A stretch of DNA of 64,000 bases from Zymoseptoria tritici IPO323 (GCF_000219625.1 NC_018211.1:1922001-1986000); one strand, 5' to 3'. Counted from the first letter of the stretch, positions 1 to 11,190 are shown. Notes: generated from the sequence alone by a model not told the origin. Numbers and translations are program-made.

Positions 1-405
1 CCCGTCCCGTGGAGTCTAGATGGCGCGCTAAACTGCTAGCTCATTCACATGCACGCCACTAAAACGCCGCTCAGCTTTCCCGGCCATATTGGCACAGATG
101 GATGTTGCTGACTTTGATCTTACCACAGCCTTATGCAGTCTGAGAAACGAAGAATGCAATGTCTCATGGACGTTGCCTGCGGCCGACGTGGGCGATTGTC
201 ATTAGATCAACGAGATGCTGCAAGACTGAACTGCATCGGCTAAGCTTGGGGCTACCGCCATGTGGCGGCCATGTTGCCAGCTGAGAATGCGCGCTACAGT
301 ATGCCGACGGGAGGTGCTTCAGCTGGTGGCAATTCACATAAAACCTCCGGTTTCCCCTCGTCTCTCCGACCAGCATCGTCGACCTTCACTATGCGGTGCC
401 ACAAA
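1..405. other. Upstream region without a recognised gene
   Basis: I see no coding stretch with a convincing start, signal or splice structure here. The last 100 bases are probably the promoter and leader of the threonine-rich secreted protein that follows on the plus strand. An upstream ATG at 391 is in frame with the chosen start at 406 and would only add five residues. Confidence 0.4.
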
Positions 406-1849
406 ATGATCAAGAGCTTGCTTGTGGCCTTGTCTCTGGGCTATGGCACGATCGCGGCCTCAGTGCCTCGCCCTGACGGGTGCAAGTTCGTCAAGAATGT
501 GCTTGCCATCAACTCGAAACAAGCTCCGTGTGCGACAACCTATTGCTCTTCTCTCCTGGCCATCAAGACACGAACAGCGACTCCCACTGTTTCCGTAAGT
601 GCAAGTCATTTGAGGCGTGCTCTCTTGCTGACGTAGGCAGACGACCATGAGCACAACGATACAGCAGATCACAGCCGCACCAACCGTACTCACGATCACA
701 GCACCAGCTCAGACGTCAATCGTGGTGAATACACTGACGACCACGATCGTGCAGACTGTGATCGCAACAACGTCAACTGCATCATCAACGACCGTGGTCA
801 CTACGACTCTAACATCAGGCTCAACGTAGGTGCCTCCATCATCGACTCAGATGATCGGACTCTTGCTCACAAGCTCAACAGTACCGTCACGACCAATGTC
901 TGCGACCCTCCATCCTCGAAACGAGACGTGCAGGTCGAAGCCCGCGGTGTCAAGGCTACGAAGCCTCCAATGTGGAGGAGCATTGCGGATACATACATCT
1001 CTGCCGCATGCTCCTGTCTGTCTCTGACAACGCCAACCGTCACCGCGAAGCCCGCAGTCACTTCTACATCCACCACGACGACGACAGCCATCCTTACGGT
1101 ATGTTGTCGGATCTCAATGGCCCGCAGTCGTGCGCTATTTGGCTGACGAGCCACTCCAGATTACGAGCAGCACAACTACAACGCCGACTATTTTCATCAC
1201 TGCCACATCGTTTCTCAGCGTAGCCACAGTAGTAACCAGCACGACCACCACGGGCGTAAGTCAACTCGCCCTGTATCACTTCTATGACCATCAGCTAAAG
1301 CTTCTGAGGCAGTACGTTACGACGTCGACCACCACAGTCACCGTGCCATCCAACTCGATCGTCCCAAACAACCTCTGCGCCGTAACTGCTACCACTGGCA
1401 CATTCATTATAAGCGATCCTAGTGCCTCGTTCTGTCGAGCGGGAAACTTGCCGAACCTTCAGAACCTCCCTTGTGGGGGTGGCAATTACGCCTTCTACAC
1501 CACAGTGCAGCGAAATGGAGTCCTATATCTGGCAAACATTCGCGACGGCCCCAGCTACGAAATCGGCTCGATCGCACTGTACGTCAAAGACGGCATCAAC
1601 GGAGGTCAGGCTCTGTACGGAAACGTCGAAGACGTGCAACAGAACGGCTATTTTCAGCCGCCGTGTACGTTCCCGCCATGCCGTTTCTGCAACCCGAGCA
1701 TCTCGTATCTGCAATGCTATAATGCTGCCGGCCACCCGTTCACTGCCGCGTTGAGGTCAAGCGATGGGACACTCGTCCTGTATACTGGCACTCCTGATTA
1801 TCAAGTGGGCGCTACCGACGTCTTCGCGGATTTCACTAAATACGGGTAG
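406..1849 (+). CDS. Secreted Thr-rich surface-type protein, five exons
   Basis: Predicted exons are 406-594, 641-825, 882-1098, 1160-1255 and 1313-1849, giving 407 residues. All four introns are short (41-61 nt), begin GTAAGT, GTAGGT, GTATGT or GTAAGT, and keep phase. The protein starts with a typical signal peptide (MIKSLLVALSLGYG then AAS). It continues with long runs of Thr, Ser and Val that look like an O-glycosylated stalk, interrupted by a KR-containing, Cys-bearing segment in exon 3 that could be a processing site. The C-terminal 170 residues are a Cys-containing globular part (motifs CRAGN, LPCGGGNY, CTFPPCRFC). No GPI signal is evident at the end. Such modular secreted proteins are common in plant-associated Dothideomycetes; the function is unknown. 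A start at 391 would give MRCHK before the same signal. Confidence 0.72.
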
Positions 1850-2095
1850 ACTGGTGGACCAACTGGCATCTCAGAAAGAGTTGTCATTGCCGAACCTGCT
1901 CTGAAAACACCTTCAGCCTTCGACACTCGTAGATAGACTACCGATATGCACAGGCCTTGACTTTCATTTTGATTGAGCCCGCTATCTCTGTTGCGATATC
2001 AGGTCTGTAACAGGAGTGTTCGCTGTTCGGGTGGCTTTTATATTGGCAATCACTTCACTCGACCGGCCGATTACAGAAGACGGGATTCCATCATG

Positions 2096-3267
2096 TCAAC
2101 CCTCGTTCGTGGCATTATAACCAATCGTAAGCACTCCCGCACCAGCCTCGACAGCTGGATCAACCAACGCAGTCAAGACTCTTCCATCAACAGCAGAAGT
2201 CAATGTCTCCAGCACATCACCCCAGGAATTGTAGACTCGCCCCACGACCTGACCTTCAGTCACATCGTACATGGTAGTCACATCCAGTTCAACCCAGCCA
2301 GAGTGCGATACCGTCACATCCGAGAAGTTGTTGGCGATGTAAGTGTTGGAAAGATCAGGAGTCGGAGTCTCGCCAGTGGTCATTTGCAAATCGTCCATCA
2401 GGCGAAAGACAAAGTCGACAGCTCTTGAGATGAGCGTTCCGTTCCAGTTATTTGCTGGTCCGATCTCCATTGTGATGGCTGGGATCCCTCTTTCGACGAA
2501 GGAGGTCTCGATGGTGCCACTTTGGCCAGGGTCGATTTTGATCATGTCTGGCTGGGCGAGCTCGGCGATTCTCTGCACGCCTTCTAATGCGTAGTCGGCG
2601 TAGACCCAGAGAGGGCCAATTGAGCCTGTTGATAGAGTGTCTGTTCTCAAAGTCAGCTACAATTTCTACAGAATCTGGAAGTAATCCACGTACGGAGGTC
2701 AACTGCAATGTCCACGTTCGACGTATTGCCCCAGATATTGTTCCATATAGCAGCAGTATACGACATGGGTAGGCTGCCTCCTTCGGCAATGCTCATCCCA
2801 GGAAAGTTCCGATTAAGATCCGTGAGGAAGCCATTAGATGAGCTCGTATAGAAGTATCGCTGATTCATAAGGTTGCCGTTAGGATTCTGCGTAGGCAGTC
2901 CAATGACTGTGCCATTGAAGTCTCCCGATGCCACCGTCTCGTTGAGCCTGGCGAATACTTTCTGCACCACCGCCACAGGATTCAGCTCGTCGCCGTGAAT
3001 CGAGGCAGAGAGTGAGAACTTCCGACCAGTCTCGAGTGACTCTTCCGATCCGCGAGCCACGAAGATGGGGAGAAAGTATGGCAATCCGCCTTGACCGGAC
3101 GCGGGCGATAGCCAGAATCGGGAGATTTGGTTCGCGGGCACATCGTTGATGTCCAGAGAGGCAATGACCGGATAGCCTTGAAGCGTGTCTCCGGTGTAGA
3201 TCGTCTTAGCATAGCTGAATGCCGCAAACGCGACCAGGGCGAATGTAGACTGTGATGGAAGCTTCAT
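2096..3267 (-). CDS. Secreted succinylglutamate desuccinylase/aspartoacylase-like zinc hydrolase
   Basis: Exons are 3267-2694 and 2640-2096, joined across a 53-nt intron (GTACGT donor). The protein has about 372 residues. It opens with a signal peptide (MKLPSQSTFALVAFAAFSYA). The family is recognised from SIHGDELNPVAV near residue 90 (zinc His and Glu), TQNPNGN and LTDLNRNFPG (arginine region of AstE/AspA proteins). Splicing creates DLHT, restoring the third zinc-ligand His, which strongly supports the intron. A Glu-containing segment (TMEIGPANNW) follows in exon 2, then a beta-rich tail. The family hydrolyses N-acyl amino acids or acts as a carboxypeptidase-like amidohydrolase; the substrate here is not predictable. 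It lies head-to-head with the M14 carboxypeptidase gene, so the two may form an extracellular peptide-degrading pair (inference). Confidence 0.85.
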
Positions 3268-4060
3268 GATGCGTACTTATGGCGGGAGACTTGTGCTTTC
3301 CGTGATCTTGGCCGGCAGAGAACCATTTAATACTTCGGGCAAGGAGGCCTGTCTTGCCCTAATGGCCGAAGGAGCGTCATGGTATATCTCGCCAAGCTGA
3401 TAGCATTCGTGAACTTCACCCGAACTGGAAGCCGGTAAGAGAGGCCAAGGCGGCTAGGGAGTCTTGTTGGTCGTCGAAATCTGTCGGAACCGGCCATCAT
3501 CGACAGCGATGCATTGCCATCGGACCTGTATAGTGTCGGCGGTGGAAGTTCTCCCCGTGACGAGTCCTTGCTCCTAAGATGAAAAGAAGGAAGAAGAACC
3601 TGGAAGTAAAAGGAAGTTCGAAAGAATGGACTTCACCAGGATTAATCAAAATTTGATGACATTCATGGATGCCAATTGGAAGTTCCGTCAACAACAGGCG
3701 TTCTTCCAGGTTCCCTTCGCGAGACTCCGTCGCTCCCACGTCGACCGACTTTGCTCCGTCTCTTTATCAGGTCATATTTACATGAGAAGAACAAATGTGT
3801 TTCGATTCTGCCGGCAATGTCGTTGTCGATGACACACCCGCCGTGCTGACCTGCTCTGGACGACCCTGCCCGGATCGTCGACAGCAGGGATGTGAATAGC
3901 ATGACTCGACAAGGACTTCCTGGATTCGTCCACGATGCTCGAGCCCTTAATCTCGAACAGGGTAGACTATATGCACCGGATGCGACGGATGTCCATCTTC
4001 TCTTCGCTGGGGTAGACACCATCCTTCGCCTCGAGCAACACCGTAGTCGACTTTTTCAAG
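3268..4060. promoter_or_regulatory. Shared upstream region of two divergent secreted hydrolases
   Basis: This 793-bp stretch separates the minus-strand AstE/AspA-like gene from the plus-strand M14 carboxypeptidase gene, so both promoters must lie in it. I find no convincing coding exon. The short open frames lack supporting features. Confidence 0.5.
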
Positions 4061-5665
4061 ATGGCCTTCCGAATCGTCTTTGCAGCATTCCTTGCTGCCG
4101 TCGAAGCAGCACGGTACGGAGACAATCGCGATGCCGTACGACTTGATCCTCCTCAAGTTGAAGCCAGCTTCCCGGCGCCAAATATGACACTTCTTTCTCC
4201 TGCGTTTCTACAGACGAACTCCGTCCCAGCGGGCTTTTCCAACGGTACCGAGGGTCCGACGCCTCAAGCAGTGTTGGAGCAGTATGTTCAAGATCTGGCG
4301 GGCAGAAATCCTTGGATGCATTACATGCCCGCGGACTATACTTCGGAGGAAGGCCGAATGTTCCCATACGTCTACCTCTCGACTCAATCCGGCAATGCGA
4401 CCAGCGCCAGCTACAGCCAGAAAGTAAGAATATGGATTCAAGGCGGAGTCCACGGCAATGAGCCAGCGGGTGATCAAGCAGTGCTCGCACTCCTCGGCAA
4501 GATGGACGCCAATCAGACCTGGACCGCATCTGTTCTCGACAAGGCAGACATCATGGTCCTCCCTCGTTACAATCCCGATGGGGTTCATTACTTCCAACGA
4601 GTCCTCGCCTCCGGCTTCGACCCGAATCGAGACCACATCAAACTCGCCAGGCAACAAACAAGGGACATTAAGCAGACATTCTCAGCCTTTGCTCCGCACG
4701 TAGCTGTCGATATGCATGAATTCAAAGCATCGGCTCGATACGGCGGTCTCTACAACCCAGGCGTAGACGCCATGATCGCCGCCGCGAAGAACCTCAACAT
4801 CGAATCCAGCATCCGCGAGATGTCGGAAAAGCTATTCGTGCCGGCGATTGGAGCCACTCTCGAGTCTAGAGGTCTTCGCTGGGGACCGTACGCTACTGCC
4901 AAAGAAAGTTTCAATACTAGCTCGAGGATCGTCTACGAAGAAGCAGATTCATTTCCTAGGATCGGCCGCAACGCCATGGGCCTGTCCCAGTGCATCGCGT
5001 ACTTATTCGAATGTCGTGGGCTCGGCATCGCCAACCAAGAGTTCGCCCGCCGAACATACACCGGCTTGAGCTTGCTCGAGGGCACCATCCAAACCGCAGT
5101 CGATAACGCAGACAACGTGATACGAACAGTCGAGTCCGGCATCCAAACCTTCATTAACAGCAATGACCCCATCGTAGTTATGGACACTACGAAAAAGTCC
5201 CAGCGAAACTTCACCATGGTCGAATACGAATCCGGCAAAATCGTCCAAGTCGAAACGGATTTCTACTCCACCACCCCGACGACCACGAACCGCACCGCCA
5301 CTCGTCCAGAAGCATACATCATCCCCCGCGCGTGGGCCGATCTCGTCACTCGACTTCGAATCTCCGGTGTGGAAGTCGAGACTTTACCCGACACCTTCAG
5401 CGGGACGGCAGAGGCATACAACATCACCGCCTCAGTACTCGGGAGGTCGTACTTTGAAGGTGTGGTGAGAGCATATGTCACCGCGGAGCCGAAGAACGTT
5501 ACGATCGAGTTGCCGGCTGGGAGTTTCAGGGTTAGTACGAGGCAGAAGAATGCGGCACTGGCGATGGTGGCGCTGGAGCCGGAGGGGCCGGATAGTTATG
5601 TTACATTTGGGATTGTACCGGTGGAGGTGGGGGATGAGTATCCAATTTATCGCTCGTTCTCTTGA
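4061..5665 (+). CDS. Secreted M14-family zinc carboxypeptidase
   Basis: This is an intronless gene of 534 residues with a signal peptide (MAFRIVFAAFLAAVEAA). The M14 core is clear. HGNEPAGD around residues 131-138 gives zinc ligands His131 and Glu134. NPDG follows near 171, DPNRDH near 187 holds the substrate-binding Arg, and DMHEF near 217-221 carries the third zinc ligand His219. AYLFECRG near 305 fits the position of the catalytic Glu. Several N-x-S/T sequons fit passage through the secretory pathway. M14 enzymes remove C-terminal amino acids from peptides. The C-terminal 200 residues are beyond the core catalytic fold and are probably a beta-sandwich accessory domain. The divergent neighbour is another secreted zinc hydrolase. 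The family assignment is firm; substrate preference is unknown. Confidence 0.9.
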   Translation: MAFRIVFAAFLAAVEAARYGDNRDAVRLDPPQVEASFPAPNMTLLSPAFLQTNSVPAGFSNGTEGPTPQAVLEQYVQDLAGRNPWMHYMPADYTSEEGRMFPYVYLSTQSGNATSASYSQKVRIWIQGGVHGNEPAGDQAVLALLGKMDANQTWTASVLDKADIMVLPRYNPDGVHYFQRVLASGFDPNRDHIKLARQQTRDIKQTFSAFAPHVAVDMHEFKASARYGGLYNPGVDAMIAAAKNLNIESSIREMSEKLFVPAIGATLESRGLRWGPYATAKESFNTSSRIVYEEADSFPRIGRNAMGLSQCIAYLFECRGLGIANQEFARRTYTGLSLLEGTIQTAVDNADNVIRTVESGIQTFINSNDPIVVMDTTKKSQRNFTMVEYESGKIVQVETDFYSTTPTTTNRTATRPEAYIIPRAWADLVTRLRISGVEVETLPDTFSGTAEAYNITASVLGRSYFEGVVRAYVTAEPKNVTIELPAGSFRVSTRQKNAALAMVALEPEGPDSYVTFGIVPVEVGDEYPIYRSFS

Positions 5666-6035
5666 TGTGGTGGATGTGTTGGGTCGTGTTCAGATACACC
5701 ATTGTCTATTGGCCACATACAGTCGCCACACCTGCAGCATTGCCCGGATTGAATTCACATGCTGGATTCACCAAAACGTGTTGTGCACATCGCGAAGCCA
5801 TAGAGAGCCGTGATTCCGCACATGTACTGCTCCATCAATCGTAGATCGCCATCGTCAGCATGCACACGCGTGGGCCGTGATCGCGTCCAGTGTATTGCAT
5901 TCGTGGTGGTATGCATCTCCTCGGCACCGCACACTGGATACTATGGTGCATTAAAAACTCCCTCTGATGCTGCTGTGTCGATGAAGCAGATCCCAGCAAC
6001 GCCATTGCTTCTGTCGTTCCGACCAGAAGAGTTCA
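5666..6035. other. Convergent intergenic region
   Basis: This stretch lies between the 3' ends of the M14 peptidase (plus) and the AP-1 mu gene (minus). It must hold both 3' UTRs and terminators. No gene is seen. Confidence 0.5.
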
Positions 6036-7487
6036 TCATTGCACATCAGGCAGCCTTACTGCAATATCACCGCTTTGCGTGATATACCGCACCCACGGCA
6101 GTGAAGGGTATTGCAGCTAGAAAAATAGGTTAGCTCGAGATTCACAACAAACATATAGTTCAAGACGACTCACCTTCGGCTCAATAATCTTCAAATATCG
6201 CACCTGAATCCCACTCGTCGTGAAATACGGAATCTCAAACTTGACCTGAATCGGCCTCTTCCCCTTCCCCGCACCGCCCACGCCACCCATGCTACCTCCG
6301 AACCCTCCCATCATTCCACCACCGCGCTCTTCGTCGCCTTTGACAGAAGGTAAGCTGAGCTCAGCACGCATGAGGAATTCTTTCTGTCCGCCGAACTGTT
6401 TGATCTTCCAGACGATGGAGGAGGTTTCGGGCGCGTAGTGCACGCTGCCGATGTTGGTGCGGAAACGGGGGGTGTCGGCGTCGTCGGGGACGGGGATGGA
6501 GATTTCGACGTTGTTGGCTGTGCTGCGGCGTTTGAATTGTGCTTTTGCCTGGGAAAGGTCAGTCAAGTGTGTGAATCGAGCGGGAGTGTTTCGACTCACC
6601 TTGAGCATGTACTCGATTCTGCTCCCTGAGTGGCTCTCCACTATACACTCCACCCAGATCAACGGCTTCACCTGTGTGTTCAGTCGGTATGACATGAGCT
6701 CGAATTCTCCGTCCGGCGGGATGAACGAGATCGTTCGGTCGTTCTCGAACCGTGATAATCGCACGCATTGGTGGAATTTGACGTCCTCCATTTCCACTGC
6801 CTTTCCTCTTGTCGCTCGCCCAGTGGTCTCGAACATGACTTTGTCGTTCAAGCCTAGTCTTAACTCCGGCATACCCGACAAGTAACACTTCATTTTGACA
6901 GCACCCAAGATCTCCGACCGCAACACATTCCCTGTACTGCTGACCAGCAAATTGAGGCTTTCCACCACATCCAAAAACACCTCGTTCTTCCGGTACCGAA
7001 TACCTTCACTTCGCCATGACACAGCATTCGTGACTGCAATCGGTACCGACGCCTTGACCTCCAATTTGTGCGACTCTTGCGTGATGTATTCCTGTAAGAT
7101 CTTGCTCTCTGTCGTTTGCGGGTATCCAAAGTCCATCATCTCATCCAGCAATTCGTAAATCACCACAAAGTTGTCCCGGATCGACTCCTCCTCCAATTCC
7201 TTGAAGTACTCCGTGAACACCTCCACCACTCGATGTAGGAAGAGGAGAATTTCCGAAGCATTGCTGTTGCGTTTTGTCAAGGCGAGGAGGTAGAGGTTGT
7301 TGTGTCGGATGTAGAGGTAGTTGATGCCTTCGTCGGAGAAGCAGGGTGGGACGGAGGAGGATTCTTCTTCGGCTTCGGAGAGGAGGATTGGGAACTTTTC
7401 CACGCTGGACATGGGGATGTCTCCGCGGTAGTTGCGGGCTAGGAGCGTCTTGCCCTTGAGGTCGAGGAAGAAGAGGGCGGAGGCCAT
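6036..7487 (-). CDS. apm1: AP-1 clathrin adaptor complex subunit mu
   Basis: Exons are 7487-6600, 6548-6174 and 6116-6036, giving 447 residues, the usual size of medium adaptins. The N-terminal longin-like domain begins MASALFFLDLKGKTLLARNY. The C-terminal mu homology domain runs from about residue 170 to the end (VKASVPIAVTNAVSWRSEGI onward). The last exon supplies the conserved tail LQYPSLPWVRYITQSGDI. Without the second intron the protein would end in unrelated residues. AP-1 sorts cargo between the trans-Golgi network and endosomes and recognises YxxPhi signals through this subunit. A Gly/Met-rich insertion (GGGMMGGFGGSMGG) sits in the mu homology domain. The first intron is 51 nt with no in-frame stop, so its retention would insert 17 residues silently. 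The gene is divergent from the bL27m gene. Confidence 0.95.
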
Positions 7488-7750
7488 GGTTGTGGTGGTA
7501 AGGGGTTGTGGGCCGGACGCCCTTTATATGTGGTGGTCTGATCGAGAACGCAAGTAATGCCAGGTGATCTCAGTCCAGCCGTTGCGCGTATGTCCTTCGT
7601 GAGTATCGGTATTTGTGATGTTGTTGACCTTGCTGTCCGTCAACGTGGAGTGAGGTTCGGGGGTCCGAGCAACAGATCGTCCGCCAAGCTTTGGTGCCAT
7701 CCATCTTGAATGCGACTTCATGCGATCAATGCAGCGACACATCCACGACT
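7488..7750. promoter_or_regulatory. Bidirectional promoter, AP-1 mu / bL27m
   Basis: This 263-bp gap lies between two divergently transcribed housekeeping genes, so it should contain both promoters. No specific element is identified with confidence. Confidence 0.5.
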
Positions 7751-8624
7751 ATGGCATCACGATTAACACCTCGGGCGCCTTCAATGGCGGCTCTATCAGC
7801 ATTGGACTCAGCTCTTACCGGTTTGCGCATCTCTGGAGCTTCTACTGCTGCCCTCGGCCGACGACACGCCTCCCATCAGGCTCAAGGACGTGCGAACGGC
7901 GCAAAAGATGGAGCAGGAAAGCGACTAGGAGCGAAGAAAGCTGGAGGAGAATACGTCGTACCTGGAAACATCCTATACAAGCAAAGAGGCACACTGTGGT
8001 TCCCTGGCGATAACTGCATAATGGTAAACTCAATGCTGCAACGTCCAGTCTTTCAGGACCTAACACAATCACCAGGGCCGCGACCACACCATTCACGCCG
8101 GAGCACCAGGCTACGTCCGCTACTACCGCGATCCCGCCCGTCACCCCAAACGTAAATACATCGGCGTTGTGTTCCAACGAGAACAGACGCTCCCCCAACC
8201 ACACAACGCCGCTCGCCGAAGACTCCTAGGCCGACTCGCCTACGAAGCTCCAACCCCACCCGCAGAATCCTGGAGCGAGATCTCCGAGAACGACCTTACT
8301 CATCCTCCGCGCACACCGAACGACGCCGCCTTCTCCGCGACACAGATCCACCAGCAACCGAACGATGTTCGAGATGTGACGATCAAGCGAGGCGCAAAGG
8401 GGGATACTCATGATGTGGTGCTACATATGCGCGGAAGAGGACAGTATAGACAGAGCAATTGGGAGATTGGAAGGGCGGCGGAGCATAGTGCTGCGGCGCA
8501 GAATGTGAGGAAGTATGAGAGGGGGAATCGGTGGTTGGCGTGGCGGAAGGCCAATGCGAGGAAATTGGCGAATGCGGAGAGGAGGAATATGGCGAGAAAG
8601 GGAGCGAAGAAGGCGAAGAAATGA
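7751..8624 (+). CDS. Mitochondrial large-subunit ribosomal protein bL27m
   Basis: Exons are 7751-8023 and 8076-8624, separated by a 52-nt intron; the product has 273 residues. An Arg/Ser/Ala-rich N-terminus (MASRLTPRAPSMAALSAL) fits a mitochondrial presequence. The bL27 core follows: ASHQAQGRANGAKDGAGKRL, GGEYVVPGNILYKQRGT, and after splicing GRDHTIHAGAPGYVRYYRDP then KYIGVVF. The intron splits the HPGxNVGxGRDHT-like loop, and only splicing restores it. The C-terminal 140 residues are a fungal extension rich in Arg and Lys, as in yeast Mrp7. The protein would sit near the peptidyl-transferase centre of the mitoribosome. The start at 7751 is the first ATG in frame. Confidence 0.93.
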
Positions 8625-9995
8625 GAGGTGTAGGGGTATGTAAGAGCTTGAGGATTGTACAGATCATGGCAGACTGCTAGGTCCATCCGCGTGTGACTTG
8701 TCACGTTTCGCCCAACTGCTCGAGCAGGCCGCCCTCCCTGGAAGTCTCTTACAAAAGTCCCCCCGAATGGTAATCTGGACGTCAACGGACCACCTGATGG
8801 TCCTTCCCGCTGATACGCTGCCACTTGTAACAATGAACCGGAGAGACGGGCCTCGCAGGCGGGCTGCTTTCCATTGGACTGGCGGAGAACAGATACTGAC
8901 TCACGTGCAAGAGATGCATGTTCTTTCGTTTCGACAAACAATCAATAGCCAACCAAGCTACGCCACGCGTGACAGAATTCCGGCGTTATTGAGCGCTGGA
9001 CGAGCGAGGTCTTTTGCCACCACATTCCTTGCCTCTTGGGTGGGAAGTGGACTGGGTTCTCTTCGGGAGGTCTCTCGTGGGGGCTAACATCTGTTTCAGG
9101 GGACTTCTCCTACGCATTCAGCTTGATGGAGATTCCGGACCATCTGTCACGATGCTGTGAGGCACGCCTCACTATATTGCTATCCTGCGGACATGCCGGT
9201 AACGCAGGCTTCAATCTGGGCTTTACAAACGTGCCCCTTGGCGAGGGCTCGAACTCGGACACCATCAACACATCACACTCAAAATCAACAAATGTGGAAC
9301 GACGAACATTGCAATCCCGTCTTCCACAGGCCCCCAAAACCCCTTCTCAACTAACGAAACGAACAAAAGAGCAAAAGAGCAAAAGAAACTCTTACCATCA
9401 CAACGAGTCCAGAAACCCTTTCCAAATCGTTATATTACTACAAGCCCTATTCTTAAATAGCGGCCAAATGGGCGGGTTTGCTTGATTGGTTGGAGGTGAA
9501 AGGATTTCCAATATATCTGTTTGCTTTCTGGACTGCTTCCCGCTCCCGTGCTTCCCTTTTCTCGCTCTCTCAGCGTCTTCGTAGCACGCGTGGCGTGAAC
9601 TCTGGCCATCACGACAAAACACCAAAATGGAACGAAAGCAACATATCCAAACAGTACCTTCAAAACACCCGACAAAACAGCGCAAGAAACTCTCGTAAGT
9701 CCAGAAATCCTCATGGCCGCAGAAAACAACTGTGCCGCCGCACCTTTCCGGATAGAGAGTTGCAAGTGCGCTGACTTGATGGACATAGACGAGAGTTTCG
9801 ATGGAGATGATGAATCGGCACCAATTCTTTGAGCTACAGGCATACTCACTGCCCGTGGCATCTTGAAGCACACACTCGCCATACGAGCAAAGAAAGACTC
9901 TCACCAAGTCTTCCTCTTCCTCATTCTACGCATTACTCGAAGCACGACCCACCACTTTCCTTTGCCTCCGACTCCATTGCTCTCCAAATCTCGCC
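8625..9995. other. Intergenic region with one copy of a dispersed repeat
   Basis: There is no convincing gene. Open frames on both strands in 8.7-9.9 kb start without ATG or show no recognisable domain. The stretch 9376-9518 matches 27575-27717 in inverted orientation (listed separately). The last 100 bases are presumably the promoter of the small secreted-protein gene at 9996. Confidence 0.45.
9376..9518 (-). repeat. Dispersed repeat, copy A (partner at 27575-27717)
   Basis: Read on the minus strand, this stretch shares a block with 27575-27717 on the plus strand. It includes the exact words CCCATTTGGCCGCT, GGGCTTGTAGTAATATAA and GAGTTTCTTTTGCTCTTT in the same order and spacing, with scattered mismatches elsewhere. 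No terminal inverted repeat is visible. It could be an old transposon fragment or a duplicated promoter segment. Confidence 0.7.
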
Positions 9996-10457
9996 ATGCA
10001 CCTCCACCTCCTACCCATGCTCACCCTCTTCTTCGCTGCCACCCTGGCCTGCGGCTCCTGGTGCGTCTGTCAAGGCGCCGACGGACGCGACCAATGCGCC
10101 ACCCTCGTCAAAGGCTGGGGCCAATACGACCGCGCGGGCTATTGCGACGACCGCAATACGGCGGAACAATCACTGCGGGACCCGACAAGGGCAAAGTAAG
10201 TCAAAATGTACCAGACCTGCAGGAACCTCAATGCCAACAGGTCTGGAGCCTCGTTGTCTGTGGAATTCGGCTGATTCGTACGCGAAAACAAGGCGTGTCG
10301 CGTGTGGAAGGCGTGGTGTGAGGCCCACAAGACTACCATTCATGACGGACAGCTCGAGAGATGTGTCGATAATGACAAATGGGATCATTCCGAGTTCCGT
10401 TGGTCGAAGTATAATAATTGCCCGAAGAATTTTGATTGCCCGCCGGTGGAAGGGTGA
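9996..10457 (+). pseudogene. Small Cys-rich secreted protein gene with one premature stop
   Basis: The ATG at 9996 opens a signal peptide (MHLHLLPMLTLFFAATLACG), followed at once by cysteines (WCVCQG, DQCATL, GYCDD). A 45-nt intron, 10196-10240 (GTAAGT...CAACAG), keeps the frame into a second exon that continues to TGA at 10455-10457. It carries five further cysteines (KACRVWKAWCEAH, ERCVDND, NNCPKNFDCPP). One in-frame TGA at 10272-10274 interrupts this exon. The whole reading would be about 138 residues with ten cysteines, typical in size and composition of fungal apoplastic proteins. As written, translation would stop after about 77 residues. A C-to-T change in a CGA codon would explain the stop, but a sequencing error or unseen splice cannot be excluded. 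Function is unknown. Confidence 0.5.
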
Positions 10458-10824
10458 TGGGCTTGAATGAAGAGCGGATGGGGGTGAGGTGTGTTGGATC
10501 TTCCTGTTGAAAGGTCTTGCGTGCTGGCAGATGTAGGGCTTTGTGGTGTTTGGTTGGTGGGTGCAGTCGACGGGACGGGAAACCAGTGCGGGATGCGATG
10601 TTCAGAGATGTTCAGTCAAGAGGACAGGTTGGCGAAGAAGGACATGTTAGATGGACGATCGTTGGTGGAAGATGATGACAGGATAGGCTAGGATGGTTGG
10701 TGAGACGAGGAGAAAGGAAATGAACGCGATAGATGCATCGCCTATCGTTCTGCTCGATACACCCGAAGACGAGCGATCGAGGCGATGTTCCGACATGCCT
10801 GGAAACGAAGCCCTGCCCAACGGC
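10458..10824. other. Intergenic region, no gene seen
   Basis: This lies between the 3' end of the Cys-rich gene (plus) and the 3' end of a hypothetical gene (minus). It probably contains only 3' UTRs. Confidence 0.4.
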
Positions 10825-11190
10825 TCAATACCCAATACCCGTTGGATTACAATCCGGGCAATAGTAGTCCGGCGGCTGATTCTTCCCATTGATGCACTGC
10901 CAATTGCGACACCTGAATGGCGGGGGCGGCCTTGCTGGCGGGCTCTCCCAAGGACCCCAGGTCGGAGTTTTACCATAAAGGTTGTGGATCGGATGCGAAG
11001 GGGGCTTGAAGAGACAATAGCCGTTGGCGTCCAATGGGAAGGGACCATACATGATGATCTCGTCCGGGAGGGCGTTGGAACTTTCGGAGGTCGTGTCCGA
11101 CTGGATGGTCAGTCTTGAGAAGAGGCCATCGAGGGCTTCATCAGCAGCGGAGCCGCCAGCGGCGCTTTTGCTTGAGTCTGTTGGGGCCAT
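10825..11190 (-). CDS. Hypothetical small protein with C-terminal CxxxxC...CPxC segment
   Basis: This is a single-exon 121-residue protein with an ATG start. The N-terminal 60 residues are Ser/Ala/Asp-rich and probably disordered (SSKSAAGGSAADEALDGLFS). A Pro/Trp-rich middle follows (KTPTWGPWESPPARPPPPF). The C-terminus RNWQCINGKNQPPDYYCPDC places four cysteines in a CxxxxC-x(11)-CxxC arrangement that could bind one zinc ion, loosely like small zinc-ribbon proteins. I do not recognise the family. It is a complete frame with no overlapping competitor and reads like real protein. Confidence 0.55.
   Translation of the reverse strand: MAPTDSSKSAAGGSAADEALDGLFSRLTIQSDTTSESSNALPDEIIMYGPFPLDANGYCLFKPPSHPIHNLYGKTPTWGPWESPPARPPPPFRCRNWQCINGKNQPPDYYCPDCNPTGIGY

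Noticed and set aside
9430..9882. 150-codon minus-strand frame overlapping the dispersed repeat
   Set aside because: It contains several intron-like donor and acceptor words and runs through the non-coding repeat, so it is more likely chance than a gene.
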